From a virus: 27,295 nucleotides of DNA. The stretch covers positions 1 to 27,295 of IMG/VR virus record IMGVR_UViG_3300025626_000105; one strand, written 5' to 3'. Of the stretch, positions 1 through 9,418 are shown one piece after another (position 1 is the first letter of the stretch; each line of letters begins with the position of its first letter). The translations under genes were made by a program, and so were the position numbers. Under the pieces are notes generated by a model. That model worked only from the letters and a program-made list of their open reading frames with translations. It did no database searches and had not been told where the DNA came from.

Positions 1-3000
1 ATTTATTTTCAACATTTAATATACCTAACTCAACTAAGCCATCTGCTTTAGTTTTTAAAGAAGGATTGAAATTAAACTTTTCAAATACGCTACGGGTATC
101 AGCTGTTTCTACTTGCTGGTCTTCCGCTGCAACTTCTCTAGACTCAGGAGCATCAATAGTCTGAGCACCTTGAGTTGCTTGTTTACTAGCTCTTTCTTCA
201 AAAACTCTAATAGCTTGGAGGGCTAAATAAGTTTTAGCATGTCCCCCAAATGATCCAATAGCTGGGTTGTATCTTTTAGCTATCCCTACTAACGAGCTTG
301 CTTTATTGTTATCAGGACCAAACACCAAGTCAGAAACAAAAGCTTCTTTATTCTCTTTATTAGAAAAGTAATCCATAACAAATTGGTCTTGTTCTTTACT
401 AATACCAAAACCAACTTTACTGATACGCTCAACCACAGCTTGAGCTAACGGTTCATAAGCATACGCAGCCTGAGCATGAAAACTATCAGGAGCGTTGTTC
501 TTTTTACCGTCATAAGTGTATTTTTGAAACTCTTGATTAATAGAGCCTTCTTCAAATGTAACGTTTTCAACTATTCTGGAAGGGCTAGCTTTATTTGTAG
601 CTTTTTCGTCTACTTCAATTTCAGTACTGCCTTTTTTTGGAGCAGGTAATTTAATATTTGAAATTGGGTTACCATTAAAACTGTTATACTTTCTTAAAAA
701 AGCTATTGTTTCAGACCCATTTTCTAAGCCTGAAAAATCTAAAGATTCAGGGTTACCAATGCTTAAAGCTTCCGCTATTCTATTTCCTATTTTAGAAAGA
801 GCGGTTGTTACTTGAACATCCCCAGATTCAACTTCTTTTGCGCGCATAAAGTCAGAAACAGATGCTAAAAATTCTTCATTAGCTTCACGGGACATAGCAT
901 CGGAGTAATCATTAGAAACTCTAAGCCCAGATAATTCTACTATATCTTGTAATCCTTTATTACCTGATTCTTTAGCAAACTGTTTTATACCACCCACTAT
1001 AGATTCTACAGTAGCATCATCAGAGGAATTTAGTATAGCGTGAATACCTTCGTGGTGAACAGCATTGCCACCGACTCCTGCTTTTCCGAGATTTAGATTC
1101 TCTTTAACATCAACTATTATTTTCTGTTCATCTAAAGTAACTGCATAGTTATCACCATTAAGTAATCCCTGCACATTTTCTATATTTAAATCAACTCCTT
1201 TTCTACTTAAAAAATCTTTAGCTTCGTCAGATGTTTTAAAGGATGAATATGTAAAGCCGTTAAATTTTTCAGAGTTATTATTTATATAATCTCTGAATTT
1301 ATTGCCCATGTTAAGAACAACTTGCTTGTTAAGTACATTTAGTTTTTTAGCTTCTAACTTTTCAATTTTTTCTTCGTTAACAGCCACTTGCCCAGCACTA
1401 AAAACATTATCTGAGTTATATTGTGTTTTTAAATTTTCATTTTTATTAGCTAAAACTTTCTTTTGTATTTCAAGATCTACCATTTCTTCTTTAGCCTCTG
1501 TTTCAAAATTTCTATATTTTGATTCCCTAGCTATAGACTCAGCTTCGTATATTGCTGTTAATTGCTCGTCACGCTGCGCTTTATCAATGCTTCCGTTCTC
1601 ATACAGTACTTCTACTGCATCCGTTTCTTGCTTAATCTGGTTAGTAATTTCTTTTTTACTCTTAAACTCAAGCCCAGCTAGTTTCCTAGCTTGACGTATA
1701 GTGCCTTTCGTTCCTCTACCTGCAGCTACTAATGGTCCAGACGTTACAAAAGCCTGCGCCCCAGCTTCTTTTAATTCTTGACCAGTTATGCCTATTGTTC
1801 CAAGTTCACTACCAACGGTTGTACCTGTTATGGTTTCTTGAAACATTTCAGTAGGCACTTCTGATATTTGTGCTTTTAAAACCTCTTTTAAATTACCTTT
1901 AGATGCTTTGATAGCTCCTTTAAAGTTTCTTTTGACTAAATTACGTGCCACAGAGCCACCTACTCCTTTTGCTATTTTACTAGCTCCAAAAAGATTTGAT
2001 AGAACATCAACTGATGCTGATATTCCACCAGCAAGTTCTAACTTAGTATAATCTATTTCACCATTACGAACTATATCTTCGTACTCTTTGTTTTTTTCTT
2101 CTTGAGACATACTGTCCCATTTTTCCCCTAGTTTTTCTTTACCTTTACCTTCTAAAACTTCAGAAAGCATTCCTCCTGCTTCTTGAGCATAGATTAAAGG
2201 AGGCACGATAGACATTACCATTTGTCCAGCTTGCGTTCCAAAAAGTTCGCCAAAGTCTTCACTTGTTAGACCATCTTCATCCCAAACTTCAGGTGGAGGA
2301 CCGAATTTGTCAATCATTTCTTGATATTGCTGAGATTCAACAATTTTACCTAAACCTTCGCTGTATTTTTCTTGTATTTTATTTTTATAGTCTTCAATAG
2401 CAGCTTCATTAGATTCATACTTATCGCTACCGCCGGCTATATTTGTTACAAACACACCTCCTTCTTTAGATGGTGTACCTCCTTGGGATTCAATTCTTTC
2501 TAATATTTTACCCAAAGAAGCTGCGTCATCTAGCTTACTTAAAGCTCCCGTTACAGGCATGCCTAAATCAATAGCCTGCGGTACAGTGTACATTAATTTT
2601 AAACCGCCTTTTTTTACACTATCAGGCAAAAAAGGAACGCTTCTGAAAGTGTAGTCAGCTAAAGCTTTAACTTGCGCTTCGTTTTCTTTTTCGGCTTTTA
2701 GCTCTGCACTATTAATTAACTCTATTTGTTTTTCTACTAAAGCATCCGTGTAAGTATTAAGCCTTTGTTTATACCCATCAGAGCTATCCATCGCGCTTTT
2801 GAGCAAGTTAGTTGTAAAAGTGTTTAATTCCTTATTAGCGTCATTAACTCCCTCTGACTTTGATAAATCGTATTTTTTAGATAATTCGCCTTTAAAGTTT
2901 TCTATTTTATCTTTTTCAAGATCAAACACATTTTGCGAAAAGGAAGTTACAAATTCGTCGTTTATAGCTGCTTTTGCTAATAAATTACGTGGATTAGAAA

Positions 3001-3373
3001 AATCAGATAATGTAATATCTTTTAATTGATCTTTAGTATTTTTAAAAACTTCTACAGCATTTGTTGGCTCTACCTTTATGTTGTTTTTTTCTTCATATGA
3101 AGGCAAAAAACCTATAGGCTTTCTTTGGTCTTCAGCAAACTGAGAAGGACCTTGTTGGTTACCTTGTAATTCCGAAGAACCATTTGCCGACTGCAACTCC
3201 GTATCTACGGGTGTTTCTGCCACTACAGGCGCAGTTTCCTCCGCAGTGGCTTTTTGAAAATCTTCAGCTACCTCTGATACTTCAAGACCTTCTTCTTGTG
3301 CTGTAGCTAAAAAACCATCAACTTCTTGTGGAGAAATATCGTAAGTTTTACCGTTTACTGTGTATATTGGCAT
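1..3373 (-). CDS. Giant virion (ejection-type) protein with zincin motif, partial
   Basis: The reading frame is open from the ATG at 3373 to the left edge. I read it codon by codon and found no stop, giving at least 1124 residues with the C-terminus outside the window. The protein opens with a short module (MPIYTVNGKTYDI...) of a kind seen at the start of large virion proteins of flavobacterial phages. A charged, helical, Glu/Lys-rich body follows. An HEGIH sequence at residues 774-778 matches the HExxH zinc-metallopeptidase signature. Near residues 1030-1060 a segment (YNPAIGSFGG...) resembles parts of polyvalent phage proteins. It starts 11 nt after the 701-residue gene. Size and position recall T7 gp16, the largest ejected core protein, and the giant cargo proteins of crAss-like phages. 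Likely role: packaged in the virion and injected, perhaps cutting a wall or membrane barrier. The gene and frame are certain; the role is inference. Confidence 0.8.
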   Translation of the reverse strand, partial: MPIYTVNGKTYDISPQEVDGFLATAQEEGLEVSEVAEDFQKATAEETAPVVAETPVDTELQSANGSSELQGNQQGPSQFAEDQRKPIGFLPSYEEKNNIKVEPTNAVEVFKNTKDQLKDITLSDFSNPRNLLAKAAINDEFVTSFSQNVFDLEKDKIENFKGELSKKYDLSKSEGVNDANKELNTFTTNLLKSAMDSSDGYKQRLNTYTDALVEKQIELINSAELKAEKENEAQVKALADYTFRSVPFLPDSVKKGGLKLMYTVPQAIDLGMPVTGALSKLDDAASLGKILERIESQGGTPSKEGGVFVTNIAGGSDKYESNEAAIEDYKNKIQEKYSEGLGKIVESQQYQEMIDKFGPPPEVWDEDGLTSEDFGELFGTQAGQMVMSIVPPLIYAQEAGGMLSEVLEGKGKEKLGEKWDSMSQEEKNKEYEDIVRNGEIDYTKLELAGGISASVDVLSNLFGASKIAKGVGGSVARNLVKRNFKGAIKASKGNLKEVLKAQISEVPTEMFQETITGTTVGSELGTIGITGQELKEAGAQAFVTSGPLVAAGRGTKGTIRQARKLAGLEFKSKKEITNQIKQETDAVEVLYENGSIDKAQRDEQLTAIYEAESIARESKYRNFETEAKEEMVDLEIQKKVLANKNENLKTQYNSDNVFSAGQVAVNEEKIEKLEAKKLNVLNKQVVLNMGNKFRDYINNNSEKFNGFTYSSFKTSDEAKDFLSRKGVDLNIENVQGLLNGDNYAVTLDEQKIIVDVKENLNLGKAGVGGNAVHHEGIHAILNSSDDATVESIVGGIKQFAKESGNKGLQDIVELSGLRVSNDYSDAMSREANEEFLASVSDFMRAKEVESGDVQVTTALSKIGNRIAEALSIGNPESLDFSGLENGSETIAFLRKYNSFNGNPISNIKLPAPKKGSTEIEVDEKATNKASPSRIVENVTFEEGSINQEFQKYTYDGKKNNAPDSFHAQAAYAYEPLAQAVVERISKVGFGISKEQDQFVMDYFSNKENKEAFVSDLVFGPDNNKASSLVGIAKRYNPAIGSFGGHAKTYLALQAIRVFEERASKQATQGAQTIDAPESREVAAEDQQVETADTRSVFEKFNFNPSLKTKADGLVELGILNVENK

Positions 3374-3384
3374 AGTGTTGTTTT

Positions 3385-5490
3385 TTATTCAATTATATTT
3401 TTTTCGTAATCGGCCATTGACCCTTTGTAACCTACTTCTTCTGCAACATTAGCTATATTCTGTTGTACTGTTTCAAGTCCATCAGATAGCAAGAACACAT
3501 AAGGCTCTTTAGCTGAAGTTGACGTAGAAGTTGTTCCATCAGCATTTTGTCTTGTTGTTGTTTTGCTTTGTGGGTAAATAGTTACTTTATTATCTTTAAC
3601 TATTACTTCCTTTACACCTTTTCCTTCTAATTTTTTAAGATTAGGAAATGCGGTATATAAGGTTTTTTTATTGTTAATAATAGTAGGTTGGCCTGTTCCA
3701 GAATCTAAAACAATATTACCACCATCAAATCTTACATTTTCTTCAGCTTTAACAAGATCGCTTAAAACAGTGTTATATTCATCTGTTTTACTTTGCTTTC
3801 TGCTTTCTTTTCGAATATCAACTTGTTCCTTAAATCTAGCGGTTGTTCTAGCTGTTCCTTCTCTTGACTCAAAACCGGCTATAGGTCTTAATAAATCTAC
3901 TAAATTAGCTTTCATTTGAGCAGCAATGACTTCTCTAGGGTCTTGCCCAGCGTTAACCATTGCTTCCCATTGACCATGATTCATCTCTAATAAAGCACTC
4001 CCATAACCTTTAGCATCCATCACATCTTTAAGCTCTTCCTTTATGTACAGATCAGCTACTTTTCCAATTTGATCTAAGTTATATTTTGTTGTTTTCATAC
4101 CATCTGGTCCTTCAACAACTTCTTTCCCAACACCTGGTATTTTGCCATTTTTTAAATTAGCAGTAAAAGTGTTGTAGAACTCCATTGGCTCTTGCTTTGC
4201 CACAAGCTTAATTTTGTTAAGTTGCTGTGCAATAGTAGTTAAGTTCATATTAACCGGCTCATTTCCACGCGTACCCCCTACTAATGAAGGTCCCTCTCCC
4301 AAATCTGCTATTCCAATCATACCACCTCCTCTAGAAATAGTGTTCATCAAATCCATACCTATAGGGTTTGATGCTAGTGTATCTATTTCTTCATTTTTTA
4401 AACCCTCTCCAAATTCGTCTATCTTGGTTTTAATCACATCTCTAGCGTTTAAAACGTTGTCAGCTAGACTCATATACTCTTTATTTTTTGTATACCATTC
4501 GCTGTCTCTACCTTCTTCTTCCCATTGCTGTCTTTCCTTTTGGTGCTGTAGATATTTTTTTTGCTGACCCATTACCATTTCAGTAATACTGTCATCAATA
4601 ATATTGTAACCTGTTCTACCTGGGTCAAGCCCTTTTAGTTGCTCGTTAAAATAGTCTTGTGTATCAGCTTGTACTTGTTTTTCGTAGTTTACAGCTTCAG
4701 TTACCATATTATAACCTTCAATAGCAGCACTACCCATCCAACTAGGTGCAGACAGCATTCTGTCTTTTGCAATATAAGTTTTACCTTCAGTGTATTGTGA
4801 AGTATCATCACTCCCTTGCACAGGGCCTGATTGTCCTACTGAATATAAACTTGCTAGTTCATTAGAAAAACCAGTACGACTGCCTCGTCTTTGTAATGGT
4901 GAAAGTCTGTTTATTGGAGTTTTTAATCCACCCCACGGAGTAGAAACACTTTTATCTCTGACTATTTTATCAGCGGTAAGATTTATTTGGTTGCCTAACG
5001 GATCATTTTTAGTCCTCCAATTTGAAGCTGCTCTAGTAAAACTATCAAAATCAACTATATTCTGTTCCTTTTTTAAAAGGTCACGTTCAGGCTGAGATAG
5101 TCCATCCCAAGCCATTTGATCTGTAAAAGTATAGTAATTATTTACATCTGTAGAGCCTGTAGACTCTAGCGAAGTACCTGTGTCACCAACATCTCCGCTA
5201 GTATCGGTTTGTTGGTTTAATGAATCTTGATTTTCATCAGTGCCTTGAGTTATTTGCTGCTGTTGTTGTTCTTGAGCTTTTCTAGCTTGGTCTTCTTGGG
5301 CTTTTCTAGCTTGTTTATTTTTCTTAGCTTTACCAAAAGCTTCGCCTAGAGCTGCTCCCAAGCCACCGATTTCTCTACCAATTGTTTCAGAAACTATATC
5401 TCTGCCAGCTCTATTAATATAAGCAGCGTCTTCAATTGAAAGACCTCTAGCTTGTCGTCTTCTGTATAATGGACTATTGTTTTCTTTCAT
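3385..5490 (-). CDS. Putative internal virion protein, 701 aa
   Basis: No recognised catalytic domain. The N-terminus is basic (LYRRRQARG), followed by a glycine-rich stretch at about residues 38-52 (REIGGLGAALGEAFGKAKK). Next come a Lys/Gln region with an 8-residue repeat (ARKAQEDQ, ARKAQEQQ) and a run of Gln, then an Asp/Thr/Ser-rich low-complexity linker to about residue 115. The rest is hydrophilic and mostly helical in character, without membrane segments. It lies between the 235-residue and giant genes. Its length is close to that of T7 gp15 (about 750 residues), which occupies the same middle place in the T7 ejection cassette. I infer an ejected or internal core protein. A tail-associated structural protein of another type cannot be ruled out. 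Confidence 0.75.
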   Translation of the reverse strand: MKENNSPLYRRRQARGLSIEDAAYINRAGRDIVSETIGREIGGLGAALGEAFGKAKKNKQARKAQEDQARKAQEQQQQQITQGTDENQDSLNQQTDTSGDVGDTGTSLESTGSTDVNNYYTFTDQMAWDGLSQPERDLLKKEQNIVDFDSFTRAASNWRTKNDPLGNQINLTADKIVRDKSVSTPWGGLKTPINRLSPLQRRGSRTGFSNELASLYSVGQSGPVQGSDDTSQYTEGKTYIAKDRMLSAPSWMGSAAIEGYNMVTEAVNYEKQVQADTQDYFNEQLKGLDPGRTGYNIIDDSITEMVMGQQKKYLQHQKERQQWEEEGRDSEWYTKNKEYMSLADNVLNARDVIKTKIDEFGEGLKNEEIDTLASNPIGMDLMNTISRGGGMIGIADLGEGPSLVGGTRGNEPVNMNLTTIAQQLNKIKLVAKQEPMEFYNTFTANLKNGKIPGVGKEVVEGPDGMKTTKYNLDQIGKVADLYIKEELKDVMDAKGYGSALLEMNHGQWEAMVNAGQDPREVIAAQMKANLVDLLRPIAGFESREGTARTTARFKEQVDIRKESRKQSKTDEYNTVLSDLVKAEENVRFDGGNIVLDSGTGQPTIINNKKTLYTAFPNLKKLEGKGVKEVIVKDNKVTIYPQSKTTTRQNADGTTSTSTSAKEPYVFLLSDGLETVQQNIANVAEEVGYKGSMADYEKNIIE
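5276..5313 (-). repeat. Short tandem coding repeat (8-codon unit)
   Basis: The 14-base string gcttttctagcttg occurs at 5276-5289 and again at 5300-5313, a spacing of 24 bases. It encodes two copies of an ARKAQE(D/Q)Q unit in the 701-residue protein, next to a polyglutamine run. It is probably a small coding expansion. Confidence 0.7.
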
Positions 5491-5537
5491 AATAACTTTT
5501 TAACCAAATATATTTCTGTTACTAATTTTTTTTGTCA

Positions 5538-6245
5538 TTACTGTAAAAATTGACTAAATGGGTTACCAGTTAAATTAGGCATCGTTAAGCCATTAGATTG
5601 AAATCCGCTAGAGCTCAAACCTCCGCTCGCTATTGAGCTACCCCCGCTTCCACCTCCAAATCCTCCTTGTGCAACACCACCTGCTATTTGTCCAATGCCT
5701 CCCATTAGTTGTTTTGTAGCTGCTGCTCGCGCTGCATCTGCTTGTTGTTTTCTAGCTGAGGCCATTTTGAGTAAATCTTGGTTTTTTTCGTAGTTAGCAA
5801 CTTGTAAATCTTCTTGACCTTGTGCTTCTAAGTTTTGTAGGTTTGCTGCTTGTTGTGCTCTTAGCATTTGATTTCTTGATTCTTCCTTAGCTATGCTTGC
5901 TGCAATGCCTTGTTTAGATTGTAAAGCTGCTTGTGCAATAGCCTGGGCTCCACCAGATGCACCTCCAGAAGCAACCGCAGCTTGCATTGATTGAGCAAGT
6001 GCCGCATCTGTTTGCTGAGCTTGGAACTGTGCTGCTTGTTGGTTTATAGTTAGGTCTTCTGCTGTGTTCTCTAAGCCAGCGTAGGGATTAGTAAACTGAG
6101 TGTCCATTAATGATTGACGCTGAGCAGCGTACTCTGCTGCTGCTGCTTTAGCTTCTCTTCTCCGTTTTCCGCCTCCAATTAAACTTCCTATTATATTTGC
6201 GCCACCTTGTATTAATCCCCCGATAGCCGCCACTGGTAATCCCAT
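5538..6245 (-). CDS. Ala/Gln/Gly-rich internal virion protein, gp14-like
   Basis: A 235-residue protein very rich in Ala, Gln and Gly. The N-terminus is a hydrophobic glycine-zipper segment (residues 3-25, GLPVAAIGGLIQGGANIIGS...) followed by a basic KRRR patch. The middle (about 30-165) is an Ala/Gln-rich amphipathic helix (QQAAQFQAQQTDAALAQSMQ), and the C-terminus is Gly/Ser-rich and probably flexible. This composition and layout match T7 gp14 and P22 gp7-type DNA-ejection proteins, which are stored in the head and inserted into the host envelope at infection. It follows the nozzle gene (15-nt gap) and precedes the 701-residue and giant genes, the order T7 uses for gp14-15-16. No direct homology is claimed; the call rests on composition, length and context. 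Confidence 0.7.
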   Translation of the reverse strand: MGLPVAAIGGLIQGGANIIGSLIGGGKRRREAKAAAAEYAAQRQSLMDTQFTNPYAGLENTAEDLTINQQAAQFQAQQTDAALAQSMQAAVASGGASGGAQAIAQAALQSKQGIAASIAKEESRNQMLRAQQAANLQNLEAQGQEDLQVANYEKNQDLLKMASARKQQADAARAAATKQLMGGIGQIAGGVAQGGFGGGSGGSSIASGGLSSSGFQSNGLTMPNLTGNPFSQFLQ

Positions 6246-6260
6246 AATTTATTATTTTTT

Positions 6261-9200
6261 TTAAGTTTGACTTATGTAGTATTCTGAACTAATTGCAAAA
6301 AGTTCTTTCTTAGTTGTTGCGCTAGTTTTAAATCTAACTTTTGCAAAGAACCCTTTAGTGCCTGAAACATCTTGTGTATTAGCCCCATCCTGTATTAAAG
6401 GCCAAAAGCCGTCAGCACCAACTGTTCCAGCTGGATCTACAACGTACACAGGTTGTGTTCCAACAATAGCTCCGTGATATTTACCTTCTTTTAAGAACCA
6501 TCCTAAGAACCCAGATTCATCTGAATCAAGTATTCTAACATTGTTAATGCTATACACACCATCTTGATCTCCTACTATTTCAGAAGCTTCCCAATCTGAA
6601 TCACCTTCGTAATTCAATGTGAGATAGTCTGAAACATATGTTGGATTGTCGTTAAATATTACTTGCACGTTAGAATCATAAGCAGTGCCATAGAAAGTGT
6701 TCCTGTCAGCCACATCTGAATTATGCAAATATGCTTTGCCGTTTTTAAATGTGTAAAACTTATTGTTCATTGTTACACCAGACTCTGGTATAAAACTATA
6801 TCTTGACGGCCACCCTTCAGAACGCAAACTATAACCTAGTGTAATATTAGATGTTTCATTTGGGATTGTTTCAGAGCCAATAGAAGCTGCGTTAGGATCA
6901 TATCCTTGTATTGATAACACATATTGCTTTTTGGTTCCATCATAAGCTCCTATAAGCCTTCCGTCGAGAGTGGCTCCGTTGATACCTTTTATATTTAATG
7001 CTCCTAATCTATCTCTAAAAAAGTTTGACATCCCTCGGCTGCTAATTGGAAACAATTGCCCATTAGCCGGCGTGAGCTGCATTACTGTACCTCTTTTAGC
7101 ATCTGTAAAGTAAGCGTTATTACCAAAGAAAATAAAAGACTCTGGGTGTGTGCTTATACCGTAATTACCCTGATATGCTATTGCTTGGCCTAGCACATTT
7201 GGTGTTGCTATTAGGTTAACATTTTCATCCGCATTAAACAGCGCATCTTTATCCGCTAATACTTTAAACACTTTATCTTCTGTTAAAGTTAGAAGGTTTG
7301 TGTCTAGCGCAAACATTTTTTGTATTCCACCGTAGTTAGGCTCTAACTCTTTTGTAGGATTTATAGACATATTAAACTGATTAAGCTCGTTTATGCCTGT
7401 TTTAGAATTAAATATACCTGAGAATATTAATCCTGTTTTTCTGCGCTCTTGAGCATACCCAGCCTCGGGCGTATTTACCCTTATGGATTTAGTCATCTCA
7501 ATACCATTAAACTTATCAAGAATCTTCGTTGATTCTAAATAAATAGCTTTAGGCGCTCCTCCTACTCTAGCAATACAGTTACTCCAGTCTATTATATTTT
7601 TTTTACCATGGTCTGTTGCAATATCAAAAGTACTTGAGCTTTCCCAGTATAAATCTAAGTTAGACTCTTCGCCAGAATCTGTTTCAAAATCAAAAGCCAC
7701 TAGGTTTTCTACCTTGCCATCTTCATCTAAAGATGTTTGGGCTACAGGCATACTAGTTATTATAGCGCTTTCACTTGGATTATTAAATTTTCTAGGTATT
7801 TTTACAAAAAACGATCCTTTCAGTTTGTCAAACGCTTGTTCTGTTAATCCTATTTTAGAAAACTGAAGATAAGGGTTATTATATTGGGCATCTCCGGTGT
7901 ATGTACCTGAGCCGTTCATAGTAATTCCAGCTACGTTTATTCCCAATCCAGCATCAACAGTACCTTCACCAGTTACTCTATTACTTAAAGTTATCTTTAT
8001 TAAGTCTCTTCTTGAAGAACCAGATGTTGCTGACAGCTCTATTTCATCTACAAGACAAAGTTGAGTTGCTTGAGCAATAGCGCTTACCGCAGCCGGGGGA
8101 AAAGCTGTAAATTTTAATAAAAGTCTTTCTGTAAAACCTGTACAATCGATAGTTATAGGGGTTAATCCAGTTTCCTGCCCTACTTGTAAAGTTGTGCTTC
8201 CGTTTTGTGAAGAAATATATGCGTTTAAAGAACTAAAATTAAATCTATTGCCTCTATCGGAAATGTATAAAACAGTTTGTCCTACGGTTGTACCATTAGG
8301 AAGAGCATTACCGGCTGAATTTGAAACAACAACATTTTTAGAGGAAAACTTAGTTAAAGATTGAATTTTTCTTTCTAATAATTGCTGTTTTACTATATCA
8401 GGGGCTTCATTTTCAATATCTAAAACAGGCTGTCTAAACTGCTCTCTTATTATTGTTCCTGCAGGAGTATCATGCGTAGACCTCCGTAACATAAGGAATG
8501 AATCTTCTGTTATTTTATTTCTATCTTTAGAATCAAATTGAACATAAACATTAGAAGCTTCACCCTCCCCTTCACTTCCTTCTATATAGGAATTAAAAGC
8601 TGTTAAATTTTCATAATTGCCCGATGTATCTTTTATAAAATACCTGTAGCAAGCAGCCCATGGAGGAGGATTAGACGTTATTTTTGCGTTTAGTTTTGCT
8701 AACCCTGAATAAGTAAAATTTGTTTTAATTAAAGATCCGGTACTATCCCCTGTTGTTACTTTTTGAGTTAACAAAGATCCTTGCCTTCCGTATTTATCTA
8801 TATATACTACACCTACTTCGTAATTTCTGTTTGTTTTAACAGAAGGGCCGGCTGTTGACCCACTAACAAAAGATACGCCTGTTTCTATAGAAAAACCCCC
8901 TTTGCCAAGTTCTTTATCCCCTTGGTTAAACTTATGCAAATAATTACCATACATTAACCTGTTTGCGGTTATTTCTTGGGCTTTTGCTTTTAAAGGAACG
9001 TTATCAAAATGTCTATTTAATTGGTCATTTACCAAAGCGCTTCCTAAAGCTCTTCTAGGTATTTTAATGTTATAGATAAACCCATTGTCTCTTTCGTCCA
9101 CTGGTATTTCTATTGTTTTTAAAACGTATATAGTGCTAGAAATAGATTCTGTATATAATATATCAACAGCAACAACGTCCTCCCTACCTTTTGGTATAGC

Positions 9201-9401
9201 GGTTATTGTTATTAAGTCTAGGTCGTTGGTCATAAAAACATTAAAACCATCTTCATATCTTTCAAGGTCGTTTGTTGACGCAACCGACAAAAACTGCACC
9301 TCAGTAAAAGGAGCATAAGGCGAGTATTCGCCGTCGTCGTATTGCCATCTATAACTAAGATATGGAAATATTTCTTCAAATGGTTTAATTTTGTCAGCCA
9401 T
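6261..9401 (-). CDS. Tail nozzle/muzzle protein, C-terminal propeller part
   Basis: A 1046-residue beta-rich structural protein. Its first 40 residues (FPYLSYRWQYDDGEYSPYAP...) match what I remember as an internal segment of one-piece phage nozzle (muzzle, P22 gp10-like) proteins, not a natural N-terminus. Around residues 700-870 are propeller-like motifs (FIFFGNNAYFTDAKRGTVMQ, ISSRGMSNFFRDRL, DGRLIGAYDG). The C-terminal part (about 900-1046) contains further beta modules ending in ISSEYYISQT. I see no signal peptide or membrane segment. It starts 17 nt after the FN3/BACON gene. In the virion it would form the distal tube of the short tail. The N-terminal parts of the same ancestral protein appear to be encoded by the two large ORFs upstream (15361-13592 and 13366-9419). 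Confidence 0.75.
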   Translation of the reverse strand: MADKIKPFEEIFPYLSYRWQYDDGEYSPYAPFTEVQFLSVASTNDLERYEDGFNVFMTNDLDLITITAIPKGREDVVAVDILYTESISSTIYVLKTIEIPVDERDNGFIYNIKIPRRALGSALVNDQLNRHFDNVPLKAKAQEITANRLMYGNYLHKFNQGDKELGKGGFSIETGVSFVSGSTAGPSVKTNRNYEVGVVYIDKYGRQGSLLTQKVTTGDSTGSLIKTNFTYSGLAKLNAKITSNPPPWAACYRYFIKDTSGNYENLTAFNSYIEGSEGEGEASNVYVQFDSKDRNKITEDSFLMLRRSTHDTPAGTIIREQFRQPVLDIENEAPDIVKQQLLERKIQSLTKFSSKNVVVSNSAGNALPNGTTVGQTVLYISDRGNRFNFSSLNAYISSQNGSTTLQVGQETGLTPITIDCTGFTERLLLKFTAFPPAAVSAIAQATQLCLVDEIELSATSGSSRRDLIKITLSNRVTGEGTVDAGLGINVAGITMNGSGTYTGDAQYNNPYLQFSKIGLTEQAFDKLKGSFFVKIPRKFNNPSESAIITSMPVAQTSLDEDGKVENLVAFDFETDSGEESNLDLYWESSSTFDIATDHGKKNIIDWSNCIARVGGAPKAIYLESTKILDKFNGIEMTKSIRVNTPEAGYAQERRKTGLIFSGIFNSKTGINELNQFNMSINPTKELEPNYGGIQKMFALDTNLLTLTEDKVFKVLADKDALFNADENVNLIATPNVLGQAIAYQGNYGISTHPESFIFFGNNAYFTDAKRGTVMQLTPANGQLFPISSRGMSNFFRDRLGALNIKGINGATLDGRLIGAYDGTKKQYVLSIQGYDPNAASIGSETIPNETSNITLGYSLRSEGWPSRYSFIPESGVTMNNKFYTFKNGKAYLHNSDVADRNTFYGTAYDSNVQVIFNDNPTYVSDYLTLNYEGDSDWEASEIVGDQDGVYSINNVRILDSDESGFLGWFLKEGKYHGAIVGTQPVYVVDPAGTVGADGFWPLIQDGANTQDVSGTKGFFAKVRFKTSATTKKELFAISSEYYISQT

Positions 9402-9418
9402 TATTTATTTGTTAAATG

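Noticed and set aside
1302-1694. Plus-strand 130-codon frame in the left region
   Set aside because: It lies opposite the uninterrupted giant gene frame, which I read from 3373 to the left edge without a stop.
4214-4567. Open frames on the plus strand, such as this 117-codon one
   Set aside because: All plus-strand frames lie opposite well-supported minus-strand genes, have low-complexity shadow composition, and none has a convincing domain.
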